From Pseudomonas gingeri (lineage in GTDB: Bacteria > Pseudomonadota > Gammaproteobacteria > Pseudomonadales > Pseudomonadaceae), in assembly GCF_013385635.1 (NCBI RefSeq), contig NZ_JACAPR010000021.1, positions 154,376 through 218,375 on the forward strand: a stretch of DNA of 64,000 bases, in the 5' to 3' direction. The notes under the pieces were generated by a model that saw only the letters and a list, made by a program, of their open reading frames with translations, had not been told where the DNA came from and did no database searches. Position numbers and translations under genes: made by a program. Shown here piece by piece: positions 1 to 8,270 of the stretch (within the stretch, counting starts at the first letter, position 1; each line of letters starts with the position of its first letter).

Positions 1-297
1 GCTCCTACAGGGGGGGCGGGGGCACAACAATCATCGGTGTTGCACCGCCGAACTGTGGGAGCCGGCTTGCCGGCGATGGCGTCCGTTCGGGCAATGCATG
101 GCTTATGGGCCTCATCGCTGGCAAGCCAGGCCCCTAAAGGGGCCGTGTGTGCCTTAACTGATCGGTATTATCCACAGGGGGCTGCCTTTATTCAGTGGGA
201 CTTGTGAGAACGATGAGCGCTCCGTGTGGGAACGATCAGGCGTGTGGAACGGCGCAGCCATTGGGTCGTTACCATTCTGCGCGTGGGAACGCTCCGG
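1..297. repeat. Intergenic region with REP/REPIN-like palindromes
   Basis: No gene is supported here. Positions 1-10 look like the closing arm of a REP palindrome that began outside the window. A second pair of arms lies at about 53-136: a gtgggagccggcttgccggc arm and, 60 bases on, a degenerate cgctggcaagccaggcccc arm. At about 205-295 there are further fragments of a gtgggaacgatc-type palindrome, resembling the 107-bp element found elsewhere in the window but decayed. These are typical non-coding repeats of fluorescent pseudomonads. Confidence 0.6.
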
Positions 298-1194
298 TCA
301 GTTGGCATAGCCCGCCAGCTTGCCCTGGATAAAATCGAGAAAGCACTGGATGCGCAGCGCCAGTTGCGAGTTGCGGTAGTACACCGCATGGATCGGCTGG
401 CGATAGCCGCTGTTGGCCTCGGGCAGGATCACTTGCAGGCGGCCGGAGCGGATGTCCTGGTGGGTCATGAAGTGCGACAGGCAGGCAATGCCCTGCCCTT
501 CCAGTGCCAGCTGGCGCAGGGTCTCGCCGCTGGAGGCGCTGATGCCCGGCTGGATCTGCCAACGATCACCCTGGGCATGACGCAGCGGCCAGTGGTTGAG
601 GCTCTCGGTCTGGGTGAAACCGAGCAGCGTGTGCGCGGATAATTCACTGACACTGGCCGGCACGCCATGGCGCTCCAGGTAAGCAGGGCTGGCGAGGATA
701 TTGAGCGGGCTACTGCCCAGCGAGCGGGCGTGCAAGGTCGAGTCCGCCAGGTTGCCGATACGGATGGCGATATCGGTGCTCTGCTCCAGCAGGTCGATGA
801 TCAGGTCATTGCTGTTGAGCTCCAACTGGATATCCGGGTACAGGCTGCGGAACTCGGCGATATACGGCACCACCGCATGCAGCATGAACGGCGACGCGGC
901 GTTGATGCGCAGGCGTCCGGCCGGTGTCTGCTGGCGCAGGGACAGACGCTCTTCCAGCTCGTCCATCTGCTCCAGGATCTGCTTGGCCCGCTCGAAGAAG
1001 AACTTGCCTTCCTCGGTCAAGTCCATGCGCCGCGTGGTGCGGTTGATCAGCGTGGTGTCGAGCTTGGCTTCCAGCCGCGACAGGCTGCGACTGACCGCCG
1101 ACGGCGTCTGGCCGACCTGCTCCGCCGCCGCCGAAATCGAACCGCACTCGATCACGCAGACAAAGATCTGCAACTCATCGGATCTGGCTTTCAC
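298..1194 (-). CDS. LysR-family transcriptional regulator
   Basis: This 298-aa protein has the normal LysR length. An N-terminal winged helix-turn-helix is visible at about residues 5-64, with the GSISAAAEQVGQTPSAVSRS recognition region and an SRLEAKLDTTLINRTTRRMDLT stretch. A periplasmic-binding-protein-like effector domain occupies about residues 90-295. It most resembles the broad group of LysR proteins with an RINAASPFMLHAVVPYIAEF-type linker (CrgA/DmlR-like), but the ligand cannot be told from sequence. It lies 59 bp downstream of, and in the same direction as, the TauE-like exporter gene, so the two could be co-transcribed. Confidence 0.9.
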   Translation of the reverse strand: MKARSDELQIFVCVIECGSISAAAEQVGQTPSAVSRSLSRLEAKLDTTLINRTTRRMDLTEEGKFFFERAKQILEQMDELEERLSLRQQTPAGRLRINAASPFMLHAVVPYIAEFRSLYPDIQLELNSNDLIIDLLEQSTDIAIRIGNLADSTLHARSLGSSPLNILASPAYLERHGVPASVSELSAHTLLGFTQTESLNHWPLRHAQGDRWQIQPGISASSGETLRQLALEGQGIACLSHFMTHQDIRSGRLQVILPEANSGYRQPIHAVYYRNSQLALRIQCFLDFIQGKLAGYAN

Positions 1195-1253
1195 CTTGGC
1201 CCCTCATCTGGAAACAGGCCTGATAGTAGCCGTATGCGGGGTAAAAGGAACCA

Positions 1254-2021
1254 CTAGCCGCTGATCAACAAGTGCCCGCCGAGCAGCCCCATGCCGATGA
1301 AGAACACCCGCTTGAACAACACGGCACTGATCCGCTGGCGCAACCATTGGCCCAGCCACATGCCGAGCAGCGCCGGCACCAGCGCCAGCAGCGAGGCACC
1401 GAGCGCGCCCTCGCCCAGGGCGCCGCGCCAGAACAACCCTGCCGCCAGGGCCAGGGTCGAGACCGTGAACGACAGGCCCAGCGCCTGCACCAACTGATCC
1501 TTGTTCAATCCCAGGGCTTGCAGGTAAGGCACCGCCGGAATCACGAACACGCCGGTAGCCGAGGTGATCACGCCCGTCACCACGCCGCACAGCGGCCCCA
1601 GCCAGCGCTCGGTGCGGCTGCCCACTCGCAGGGTCGGCAGGAACAATCCGCAGCCGGCGTACAACAGCAAGGCCGCGCCCAGCCCTCGCACCGCCCAGCC
1701 GCCGCTCTCGACGCCACCGAGCCACAGGGTGCCGGCCGCCGTACCGAGGAAAATCGCCAGCAACAACAGCCACAGGCGCTTGAGCAGCTCCGCCAGGTGC
1801 CCGCCTATCGCCAGTTGCCAGACATTGGTCAATGTCGCCGGAATGATCAGCAAGGCCGCAGCCTGCGTCGGAACCATAGCCAGGCCGAGCAAGCCCATGG
1901 CGACCGTCGGCAGCCCGAGGCCGATCACCCCCTTGACCGTACCGGCCAGCAGAAAGGTGCCCAGCACCAGCAGGGAAAGGGCCAGGCCCAGTGTTTGGTA
2001 GAACTCGATATAAGTATTCAT
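1254..2021 (-). CDS. TauE/SafE-family membrane exporter
   Basis: This 255-aa protein is almost wholly hydrophobic, with about eight predicted transmembrane segments. Glycine-rich repeats appear in both halves (GTVKGVIGLGLPTVAMGLLG near residue 30; CGVVTGVITSATGVFVIPAVPYLQALGL near residue 145), the duplicated pattern of the TauE/SafE (DUF81) family. Members export sulfite, sulfoacetate or other small anions across the inner membrane. The substrate here is unknown. The gene is divergent from a LysR regulator 82 bp away, which probably controls it, and is followed by another LysR gene on the same strand. Confidence 0.88.
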   Translation of the reverse strand: MNTYIEFYQTLGLALSLLVLGTFLLAGTVKGVIGLGLPTVAMGLLGLAMVPTQAAALLIIPATLTNVWQLAIGGHLAELLKRLWLLLLAIFLGTAAGTLWLGGVESGGWAVRGLGAALLLYAGCGLFLPTLRVGSRTERWLGPLCGVVTGVITSATGVFVIPAVPYLQALGLNKDQLVQALGLSFTVSTLALAAGLFWRGALGEGALGASLLALVPALLGMWLGQWLRQRISAVLFKRVFFIGMGLLGGHLLISG

Positions 2022-2103
2022 GGGCCCATGCTGAACCCGATCAATCCGTTTGAAAATCTGCGATTACCTGAGCTAGCCTCTGTCATAACAAGAGGCTGAA
2101 ACC

Positions 2104-2988
2104 ATGCACTTCGACCTGACCGACCTGCGCCTGTATCTGAATATCCTCGATGCCGGCAATATCACCGCCGGCGCGGCCCGCAGCCATTTGTCCCTGGCGG
2201 CGGCCAGTGCGCGGATCAGAGCGCTGGAAACTTCCCTCGGCACGCCGTTTTTTCAACGCGGTCGCCGCGGCGTTACACCCACTCCGGCGGGCAAGGCCCT
2301 GGCACAACATGCGCGGCTGATCCTGCAACAGAGCGAGCGCCTGCGCCAGGACCTGGCCGACTACGCCAACGGCGTCAAAGGCCAGGTACGCCTGCTGTGC
2401 AACACCACCGCGCTCAGCGAATACCTGCCGGAACGCCTCGCCGACTTTCTGCGCGAACACCCGCCCATCGATATCGACCTGCAGGAATTGCCCAGCCTGC
2501 GCATCGTCCATGCCATCAGCCAGGGTGCCGCGGAACTGGGCATCGTCTCCGATGCCGTGGACACCCGGGATTTGCAGACCCGACCCTTTCACGACGATCC
2601 GCTGGTGCTGGTGATTCCCCGCGACCACCCCCTGGCCGAGATCGACCAGCCGCGCTTCAGCGATGCCTTGCGTCATGAGCAGATCGGCCTCGCTGCCAGC
2701 AGCGCGCTGGCGGTGTACCTCGAAGAACAGGCGTTGCACCTGGGCCTGCGCCTGCAACTGCGCATTCGGGTCGACAGCTTCGACGCGGTGTTGCGCATGG
2801 TCGCCCGCGGGGCCGGTCCGGGGATCGTGCCCCAGGCCACTCTCGACCGCTGGCCGGCCGATGCGCGACTCCTCAGTCGCCCGCTGCCCGAACCCTGGGC
2901 CCGGCGCAAACTACTGTTGTGCGCGCGCTCGTTCGAACACCTGCCGTCTTATGCCCGAACCCTGGTGGATGCGCTGACGCCGCCATGA
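2104..2988 (+). CDS. LysR-family transcriptional regulator, divergent from the TauE-like gene
   Basis: This 294-aa LysR protein has its HTH at residues 1-60 (LRLYLNILDAGNITAGAARS, then a SAAASARIRALE-type recognition helix) and a substrate-binding domain from about residue 90 to the end (residues 91-110, VRLLCNTTALSEYLPERLAD). Divergent arrangement with the TauE/SafE gene and an 82-bp shared intergenic region suggest that it regulates that exporter; this is inference from layout. The start ATG is preceded by an AGAGGCTGAAACC ribosome-binding region. Confidence 0.9.
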   Translation: MHFDLTDLRLYLNILDAGNITAGAARSHLSLAAASARIRALETSLGTPFFQRGRRGVTPTPAGKALAQHARLILQQSERLRQDLADYANGVKGQVRLLCNTTALSEYLPERLADFLREHPPIDIDLQELPSLRIVHAISQGAAELGIVSDAVDTRDLQTRPFHDDPLVLVIPRDHPLAEIDQPRFSDALRHEQIGLAASSALAVYLEEQALHLGLRLQLRIRVDSFDAVLRMVARGAGPGIVPQATLDRWPADARLLSRPLPEPWARRKLLLCARSFEHLPSYARTLVDALTPP

Positions 2989-3092
2989 TGTCGTGCGCGC
3001 ATGGACAGGTGGATGTCGACCCTGGACATTCGCCGGGTCGCCGCGACCGCTAGGGTGCAGGCTTCATTCAGAACCTGCGCCCGGAGCCCAGC

Positions 3093-3440
3093 ATGTCCAA
3101 TCCACCGATTACCGTTCTGCGCGACACCCACCCGCTGCCAGTGCTCGATGCCTGCAAGTGGGAAAAGCTCGAAGGCGACCCGCACACCGTCAACCTCAAC
3201 GCCTACACCAGCGAAGACGGCAGCAAGATCATGGGCACCTGGATCTGCACCCCGGGCAAATGGCGGGTCGAATACGTGAAGTGGGAATATTGCGACTTCC
3301 AGGAAGGCTACTGCGTGATCACGCCCGATGGCCAGGAGCCGATCCACCTCAAGGCCGGCGACAAGTTCATCATCGAGCCCGGCATGAAAGGCACCTGGGA
3401 AGTGGTCGAGACCGTGCGCAAGTACTTCGTCTTCGCCTGA
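3093..3440 (+). CDS. Small cupin-domain protein (DUF861/EutQ-like)
   Basis: This 115-aa protein consists of one cupin beta-barrel. The sequence GTWICTPGKWRVEYVKWEYC followed by EGYCVITPDGQEPIHLKAGDKFIIEPGMKGTW-type strands is the cupin_3 (DUF861) pattern, with the G(D)xxxxxPG turn at KAGDKFIIEPG. Function is unknown; relatives are stand-alone proteins of small-molecule metabolism. A GGAG ribosome-binding site precedes the ATG. It has no obvious operon partner and ends 28 bp before a bidirectional terminator. Confidence 0.85.
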   Translation: MSNPPITVLRDTHPLPVLDACKWEKLEGDPHTVNLNAYTSEDGSKIMGTWICTPGKWRVEYVKWEYCDFQEGYCVITPDGQEPIHLKAGDKFIIEPGMKGTWEVVETVRKYFVFA

Positions 3441-3467
3441 GACCTGCGACGGATAACCGCTACAGAT

Positions 3468-3506
3468 AAAAAAGCCCCCGGCTGCGTTGGCAACCGAGGG
3501 CTTTTT
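3468..3506. terminator. Bidirectional rho-independent terminator
   Basis: A-rich run, GC stem (AAAGCCCCCGG...CCGAGGGCTTT) and T-run form a hairpin that reads as a terminator from both sides. It would end the cupin transcript on the plus strand and the hopAA1 transcript on the minus strand, so it marks the left border of the type III secretion cluster. Confidence 0.85.
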
Positions 3507-3520
3507 CATTCAGCGGCGGA

Positions 3521-4987
3521 TCAGACCTGCGAGCTCGGGTTGGGGTTGGTGCTACTGCTCGCCACGGCGTTGGTCTGGGTCGGCGCCGGGGTGTTGACCG
3601 GCGCGGTGGCGTTGGCGGTCGCCGCGGGACGACGACGCAAGGTATTGATCGCGCCTGCCAGCATGTCGGCCCCGGACGCGGCGGCATCGCCAATTCCGTC
3701 CATCGCGCTGCTCACACTCTGCTTGGCCCCGGCATAGCCCGAACTGATCTGCTTGCCGGCGGATTCGGCCGTGGACGCCACCTTGGACGGCACGTCCTCC
3801 TGCAATACCTTGACCGCATGATCGCTGGCCGGGCCGGCCAGGGTCGAGGTCACGCTGAGGCCGGCAAAGGCCAGGGCCGACATGCCGAGGTTGGTTGCCT
3901 GGTCCACCGCGACCTTCGCCACGGGCGAGAAACCGGCCCGGGTCGCGGCTTCCTTGACCAGGCCACGGACCTGGGACGCCACGGCGAAACCACCGCCCAG
4001 GGCCAGGCCGTTGTTCGCCAGGCTGGTCATGGTGGCGGCACCGGCGATGGCTTTCAGGCCGTCGGTCATGACATCCAGCGGCAACTTGGCCATGCGCTTG
4101 GCGCCATTGATCAGCGGGTCGCGGGTCGGATTGCAGTCCTTCAGCGTCTCGTACTGTTTCTTCCAGTCCTGGCGCCCGAACAGGTACTCGGGACCGGCGC
4201 GGTGGGCCCGCGTGTCATGCCCACGCATGATGCTGGCGAAACCGGCACCCGCGGCCATGCCGCCCAGCGCGGACATGCCGGTATCCACCGCCGCCGCGGT
4301 CTTCGGCCCCGAAGTCGCGGTCAGGGTGGTATTGAGCACACCGCGCACCGCGTTGCGCAGGGAAAAGGTCTGGGTCGCCACGGCGTTCTGCAGTGTCTGC
4401 GTGCCGAGGTTTTCCGAAGCCTTGGCTTTCTGCGCATCCTGCATCACCGGTTCGAGTTCTTCAGCCGGGGCCTTGAGCCAGAAGGTGTCATGGGTCGCTT
4501 TCGACAACAGGCCGCCACCGACCACGTCCGCCGCACCGGAGAACGCGCCGGAGAGAAAGCCGCCATAGGCCGGACTGTGGGCCGCATCGGCCGAGATATC
4601 CGGCACACGGTCGAGCACCACCGAGGCGACGCCAAACGGAATACCGCCCACCGCGCCCTGGGCCGGCACCGCGACCCGGTCCATGCGCGCGGCCTTGTCC
4701 AGCAGGCGCTCGACGTCATCGGCGGTCTGGCCCATGGCGTGCAGCTCGTCGGCGCGGTTATTGATCAGGGTCTTGAGGGCGTCCTCGTTGGCCTCGGTCT
4801 TGTGCGGTTCGAAAATGTCGGCCATTTTCTGTTTCAGCCCTTCCAGGGCCTGTGGCGTGCCGGGCTGTACCCGGCCAACATGGGACAACGGCCCCTGCGG
4901 CTGCATTTCCACATCGTGCGAGGCATTGGCGAGCCGTTGCGTAGTGGTCAGGTAATGAGCCCCTGAAGTCGAGGATGGAATAGTCAT
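3521..4987 (-). CDS. hopAA1: Type III effector HopAA1/RopAA family
   Basis: This 488-aa protein matches what I know of P. syringae HopAA1 along most of its length. Shared features are the RADELH...DDVERLLDKAARMDR region (about residues 70-100), an SGAFSGAADVVGGGLLSKAT segment, a QTFSLRNAVRGVL segment, a DTGMSALGGMAAGAGF segment, and NGAKRMAKLPLDVMTDGL followed by NNGLALGGGFA and DQATNLGMSALAFAG. The N-terminus is Ser/Thr/Asn-rich and polar like a type III signal, followed by Ala/Gly-rich hydrophobic helices. HopAA1 suppresses plant defence and acts redundantly with HopM1 and AvrE. It sits 151 bp after hrpK with no hrp box of its own, so it is probably read from the hrpK promoter. P. syringae keeps this gene in the conserved effector locus beside hopM1, not here. 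Confidence 0.85.
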   Translation of the reverse strand: MTIPSSTSGAHYLTTTQRLANASHDVEMQPQGPLSHVGRVQPGTPQALEGLKQKMADIFEPHKTEANEDALKTLINNRADELHAMGQTADDVERLLDKAARMDRVAVPAQGAVGGIPFGVASVVLDRVPDISADAAHSPAYGGFLSGAFSGAADVVGGGLLSKATHDTFWLKAPAEELEPVMQDAQKAKASENLGTQTLQNAVATQTFSLRNAVRGVLNTTLTATSGPKTAAAVDTGMSALGGMAAGAGFASIMRGHDTRAHRAGPEYLFGRQDWKKQYETLKDCNPTRDPLINGAKRMAKLPLDVMTDGLKAIAGAATMTSLANNGLALGGGFAVASQVRGLVKEAATRAGFSPVAKVAVDQATNLGMSALAFAGLSVTSTLAGPASDHAVKVLQEDVPSKVASTAESAGKQISSGYAGAKQSVSSAMDGIGDAAASGADMLAGAINTLRRRPAATANATAPVNTPAPTQTNAVASSSTNPNPSSQV

Positions 4988-5138
4988 TGGCGTCTTGCCT
5001 CGCTGATATCCGAAATTTCCGTTAAATCAATGGGTTGAAGGCAGTTGCAGAATCTTGCACAGCTGTGCGGATCGGTGAAATCGATAAACTCACGGTCTTG
5101 CTCCTCTGCTCGATGGCATCAGTCACTGGCGGTTTGCA
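4988..5138. other. Spacer between hrpK and hopAA1
   Basis: This gap has no ORF and no hrp box on either strand. A GAGGC sequence ahead of the hopAA1 ATG can serve as ribosome-binding site. I saw no terminator, consistent with read-through from hrpK. Confidence 0.5.
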
Positions 5139-7406
5139 TCAATGCGCCCGGGGAATACCGAACTGGTCCAGGGTCGGATCGACGTTGTGATCGAACTGTT
5201 TCTGCGCGTGGTGTTTCTTCACCGCTTCGATGATCGCGGCGATGCCGAAGCCCAGGCTCATGGCCGCATCGATGACCCAGCCCACCGGCCCGGCCGCCGC
5301 ACCGATGGCGGACGCCGCCGCCATGCCGACCGCTTCACCGGCCACGGCCCCGGCAATCCGCCCGCCGATGGAACCGGCCAGCCGCCCGAGCCCGACCGAG
5401 ACTTCGCGCCCGGCCAGCTTGCCGGCGGTCTCGATACCATTCTTGGCGGCCGACAACCCGGACTTGGCGTTGTCGTAGCCGTCCTTGAACTGTTGGGCCT
5501 TGCTTTTCGGCGACGCGGCATCGGCGCCGGCCCCCGGATCGAGCATGCCTTCGAGCAGTTCGCGGCCCTTCTTCGACTGCTGCAACTGACCGACCGTGGT
5601 GTTCATGTAACTGTCCTGCTGCCCGCGGACGAAATGCTCCGGCAGCACGCTGTCATAGGCCGCCTTGCGCGCATCGACGGTCTGCACGGAGGCGCCGACA
5701 TCGGCCTTCTTCTGCCCCAGCAGTTGCTTGAGGGCGCCGCCCTCGCTGAAGTTGGCTTCATAGGATTGCTTGAGCCGCGCCTGTACCTGCGGCTGCCCGC
5801 CGATCACCTGTTGGGCGCTGGGCAGTTTGGTGTCCGGACCGAGCAGGTCCTGTTGCATCTGCAACTGTGCCGACAGGCCACTGATCGCACCGCTGTAGTC
5901 GGCCTTGCTGCTGTCGCCGTTGGCCTTGCGATCGGCCGTGCTCATGTCGTTGCGCAGCGCCTGGCCGCTGGTCACCTGTTGCAACTGTCCCTTGACCGCC
6001 TTGGCCAGGGCCGGATCGCTGGCCACCAGGGCGCGCTCCTGGCTCGGCACCGCCTGTTTCATGTAGGCCTGGACATCGGGGTCGGCCTGCAACTGGGCGA
6101 TTTTTTCCGACAAGGCATCTTCGGTCTTGCCGGTCTTGTGCAGGTCGCGACCGGCCACCACGCTTTCCTGGGTCTGTTGCAGCTTGACCATGACCGCGGC
6201 TTTCTGCGCGCCGGTGTAGTTCTGCGGCTGCTCGAAAACCTGTTTGTCGAGCTTGCTGATGTCGGTCCCGGCCACGGCGTTCAAGGTCGCCGCATCACTG
6301 AGCATGGAGGCGAATTCGCCACCGTTGGTCGGGGCCTGCTTCTTCACCCAGTCACCGATATTCGCCGGGTTGAACAGCTTGTCCGGACCGTGGGTGGCCA
6401 GGCCGCGACCGGACAGTCCACCCTGGTCGAGCATATTCAGGAAGCCCGGCTGGGAGAAGGTTTTCGCCGACTGCTTGAGCGCACCGGACAGGCCCGGGTT
6501 GCTCTTCTGCAAGGCCTGCAGGCCGTCGGCGCTGGTCAGGTTGTCGACCTTGGTTTCGCCCTCAGTACCAGCGGCATGCTTGGGATCCGCCGCCGCGGTG
6601 AGCGGTGCGTTGGCCTTGAGCAACAAGGCCGAGCGGACCATCTGCAACGACTGCGGATCGGCGCCGGGATTGTCTTTCTGGTACTGGGCAAGATCCTTGG
6701 CCGCGCCATCGGCGGCGCCCTGCATCTTCTTGGCGAACGCCTTGAGGTCGCCGTCGCTGATCTTGCCGTCGGCCTTGCCACCATGCTTGGCGGTATCGAT
6801 GGCCGTCTTGAGGGCCGGGTTGTCGTTGATGAACTTCATCGCCTTGGCCCCATCGGGGCCTTTCTCCAGCGCCATGCGCGCGGCGGCGATCGGTCGATTG
6901 AGCTCTTTCTCCGCCTGCACGCGCTGGTCCGGCGGCAGGTTCGCGACCATCGGTGCCCAGCGCTCCAGGTCCTTGGGCGAGGAGTATTTCGAATCATCGA
7001 GGAAGCTGGCTTCCGCGCTCGGCTTGGCCGCCGGCGCCGAACAATCGTTGCCCGCGGCAGGTGCCGCGGGAGGCGCGGCCTGCACCGGCGTCGCCGGGCA
7101 AGCGCCGCTCGTCTGCGGGGTCTGCGTGGCGGGTGCGCTGCTCGCGGGCTTGTCCGGAACCTGGCCCTCGGGCTTCGTATCGCCGCCAAACAGCCGCTTC
7201 AACAGCTGGCTGATCATGGCTTTCAGATCATCCGCCGAATCGGTGCCCGGGTGCTGCTGCAGGGCCTGCTGCGCAAACTGCACGCCGAAATCGAATGCCG
7301 ACTGACTATCGAGCTTGGGCTCCTTCGTCGAAGGAGCTGCCGCCGCCATGTCGCCGCCCAGCATGGGAGAACCGGTACTGGAAAAGGGTGTATTGGAAAT
7401 GCGCAT
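5139..7406 (-). CDS. hrpK: Type III translocator/helper protein HrpK
   Basis: This 755-aa protein begins MRISNTPF and has a low-complexity, Pro/Ala/Gln-rich region at about residues 75-130 and a long helical, Gln/Lys/Asp-rich middle. Its C-terminus carries a Gly/Ala-rich hydrophobic stretch (about residues 669-729), followed by a basic KKHHAQK motif and a short tail ending PTLDQFGIPRAH. The length, the C-terminal membrane segment and the location beside hrpL agree with HrpK of P. syringae, a secreted protein that helps move effectors into plant cells. A canonical hrp box lies about 33 bp upstream of the ATG. It probably shares a transcript with hopAA1. Confidence 0.85.
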   Translation of the reverse strand: MRISNTPFSSTGSPMLGGDMAAAAPSTKEPKLDSQSAFDFGVQFAQQALQQHPGTDSADDLKAMISQLLKRLFGGDTKPEGQVPDKPASSAPATQTPQTSGACPATPVQAAPPAAPAAGNDCSAPAAKPSAEASFLDDSKYSSPKDLERWAPMVANLPPDQRVQAEKELNRPIAAARMALEKGPDGAKAMKFINDNPALKTAIDTAKHGGKADGKISDGDLKAFAKKMQGAADGAAKDLAQYQKDNPGADPQSLQMVRSALLLKANAPLTAAADPKHAAGTEGETKVDNLTSADGLQALQKSNPGLSGALKQSAKTFSQPGFLNMLDQGGLSGRGLATHGPDKLFNPANIGDWVKKQAPTNGGEFASMLSDAATLNAVAGTDISKLDKQVFEQPQNYTGAQKAAVMVKLQQTQESVVAGRDLHKTGKTEDALSEKIAQLQADPDVQAYMKQAVPSQERALVASDPALAKAVKGQLQQVTSGQALRNDMSTADRKANGDSSKADYSGAISGLSAQLQMQQDLLGPDTKLPSAQQVIGGQPQVQARLKQSYEANFSEGGALKQLLGQKKADVGASVQTVDARKAAYDSVLPEHFVRGQQDSYMNTTVGQLQQSKKGRELLEGMLDPGAGADAASPKSKAQQFKDGYDNAKSGLSAAKNGIETAGKLAGREVSVGLGRLAGSIGGRIAGAVAGEAVGMAAASAIGAAAGPVGWVIDAAMSLGFGIAAIIEAVKKHHAQKQFDHNVDPTLDQFGIPRAH

Positions 7407-7438
7407 GAAAGGTCGCCATAGTCAGTCGAACATATCGC

Positions 7439-7467
7439 TGTGTGGCGCGGTCGGCGCAAGTGGTTCC
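7439..7467 (-). promoter_or_regulatory. hrp box upstream of hrpK
   Basis: On the minus strand this reads GGAACC-N16-CCACACA, an exact match to the HrpL-dependent consensus GGAACC-N15/16-CCACNNA. It ends 33 bp before the hrpK start codon at 7406, the usual distance. Confidence 0.9.
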
Positions 7468-7485
7468 AATCTGATGGCAAATGCC

Positions 7486-8022
7486 TCAGAAAACGCTGGG
7501 CACGCTGCGCTTGAGTTGCTCGCGAGCCCGCGACAGCCGAGAGCGAACCGTGCCGATCGGCACACCCAGGCTCAGGGCGGTGTCCTGGTAATTGCCGTCC
7601 ATTTCCAGGCTGACGTGGATCACTTGCTGCATGGTCAGCGGCAAGGTACCGATGGCCCGCACCACCCGAGCCAGTTGCCGATGGCCGTCGATCTGCGCGC
7701 CGATATCGACACCATCGGCTATTTCCAGATCCTCGCGGTCTTCCCAGCGTTCCTGGAGCGGCTGCTTGTACTGGCGGCGGAAATGGTTGCGGATCAGGTT
7801 CAGGGCGATGCCGCACAACCAGGTCTGCGGCCGGGAATCGAAACGGAATTTATGCTCGTTGCGCAGCGCCTCGAGAAAGGTGCACTGCATGATGTCTTCC
7901 ACATCGTCGGGGTTCATCACCCGGCGCTTGATGAAAGCCCGCAGCTTTTGCACCTGCTCGGTATTGAGCTGACGGATGCCGGAGGTCTGGGATGAATGGG
8001 TAATCGAATCGCTGGCAAGCAT
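7486..8022 (-). CDS. hrpL: ECF sigma factor HrpL, activator of the hrp regulon
   Basis: This 178-aa ECF sigma factor has region 2 (DDVEDIMQCTFLEALRNEHKFRF, with the RPQTWLCGIALNLIRNHFR segment) in the N-terminal half and region 4 (LPLTMQQVIHVSLEMDGNYQ, then an LGVPIGTVRSRLSRAREQLK recognition helix) at the C-terminus. Length, position between hrpK and hrpJ, and the hrp boxes on both sides identify it as HrpL (RspL in P. fluorescens usage). HrpL directs RNA polymerase to GGAACC...CCAC promoters of secretion and effector genes. A -24/-12 promoter for sigma-54 lies upstream, so it should be switched on by HrpS. Confidence 0.93.
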   Translation of the reverse strand: MLASDSITHSSQTSGIRQLNTEQVQKLRAFIKRRVMNPDDVEDIMQCTFLEALRNEHKFRFDSRPQTWLCGIALNLIRNHFRRQYKQPLQERWEDREDLEIADGVDIGAQIDGHRQLARVVRAIGTLPLTMQQVIHVSLEMDGNYQDTALSLGVPIGTVRSRLSRAREQLKRSVPSVF

Positions 8023-8058
8023 AGAGATAAACCATTTCAGGATATGTCCAATGCCTAT

Positions 8059-8074
8059 AGCGATATGTATGCCA
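8059..8074 (-). promoter_or_regulatory. Sigma-54 (-24/-12) promoter of hrpL
   Basis: The minus strand reads TGGCATACATATCGCT, with GG at 8073-8072 and GC at 8061-8060 separated by exactly 10 bases. This fits the RpoN consensus TGGCAC-N5-TTGCW with small deviations. It predicts a start near 8048 and a leader of about 26 nt before the hrpL ATG at 8022. It agrees with known HrpR/S plus RpoN control of hrpL in P. syringae. Confidence 0.8.
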
Positions 8075-8213
8075 CCTGATACATAAAAATAACTACATGA
8101 TTTTTATGAATTTTATTTTTTGTTACCTAAGGTTTCTTTGCAATTAGTTGCACAAACCGCCTGGCGCCGTACAACCTTTCTTGCACAAATCTGCACGGGT
8201 CGCCGGCACCGAT

Positions 8214-8241
8214 GGAACCGGATGACGCACCTGACCACTCA
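8214..8241 (+). promoter_or_regulatory. hrp box upstream of the hrpJ operon
   Basis: GGAACC-N15-CCACTCA is an exact HrpL-type promoter. It ends 29 bp before the chosen hrpJ start at 8271 and rules out the in-frame ATG at 8241, which lies inside the box. Confidence 0.92.
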
Positions 8242-8270
8242 TGGGTTATCGCCCCTCGAAGTCATGCGCC

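Noticed and set aside
5142-7421. Plus-strand open frame of 759 aa opposite hrpK
   Set aside because: Mirror of the real hrpK gene; no ribosome-binding site, domain or hrp box in that direction.
8137-8155. Minus-strand TTGTGCAACTAATTGC as sigma-54 promoter of hrpL
   Set aside because: The -24 GG is GT; the site at 8059-8074 keeps both invariant dinucleotides and lies closer to the gene.
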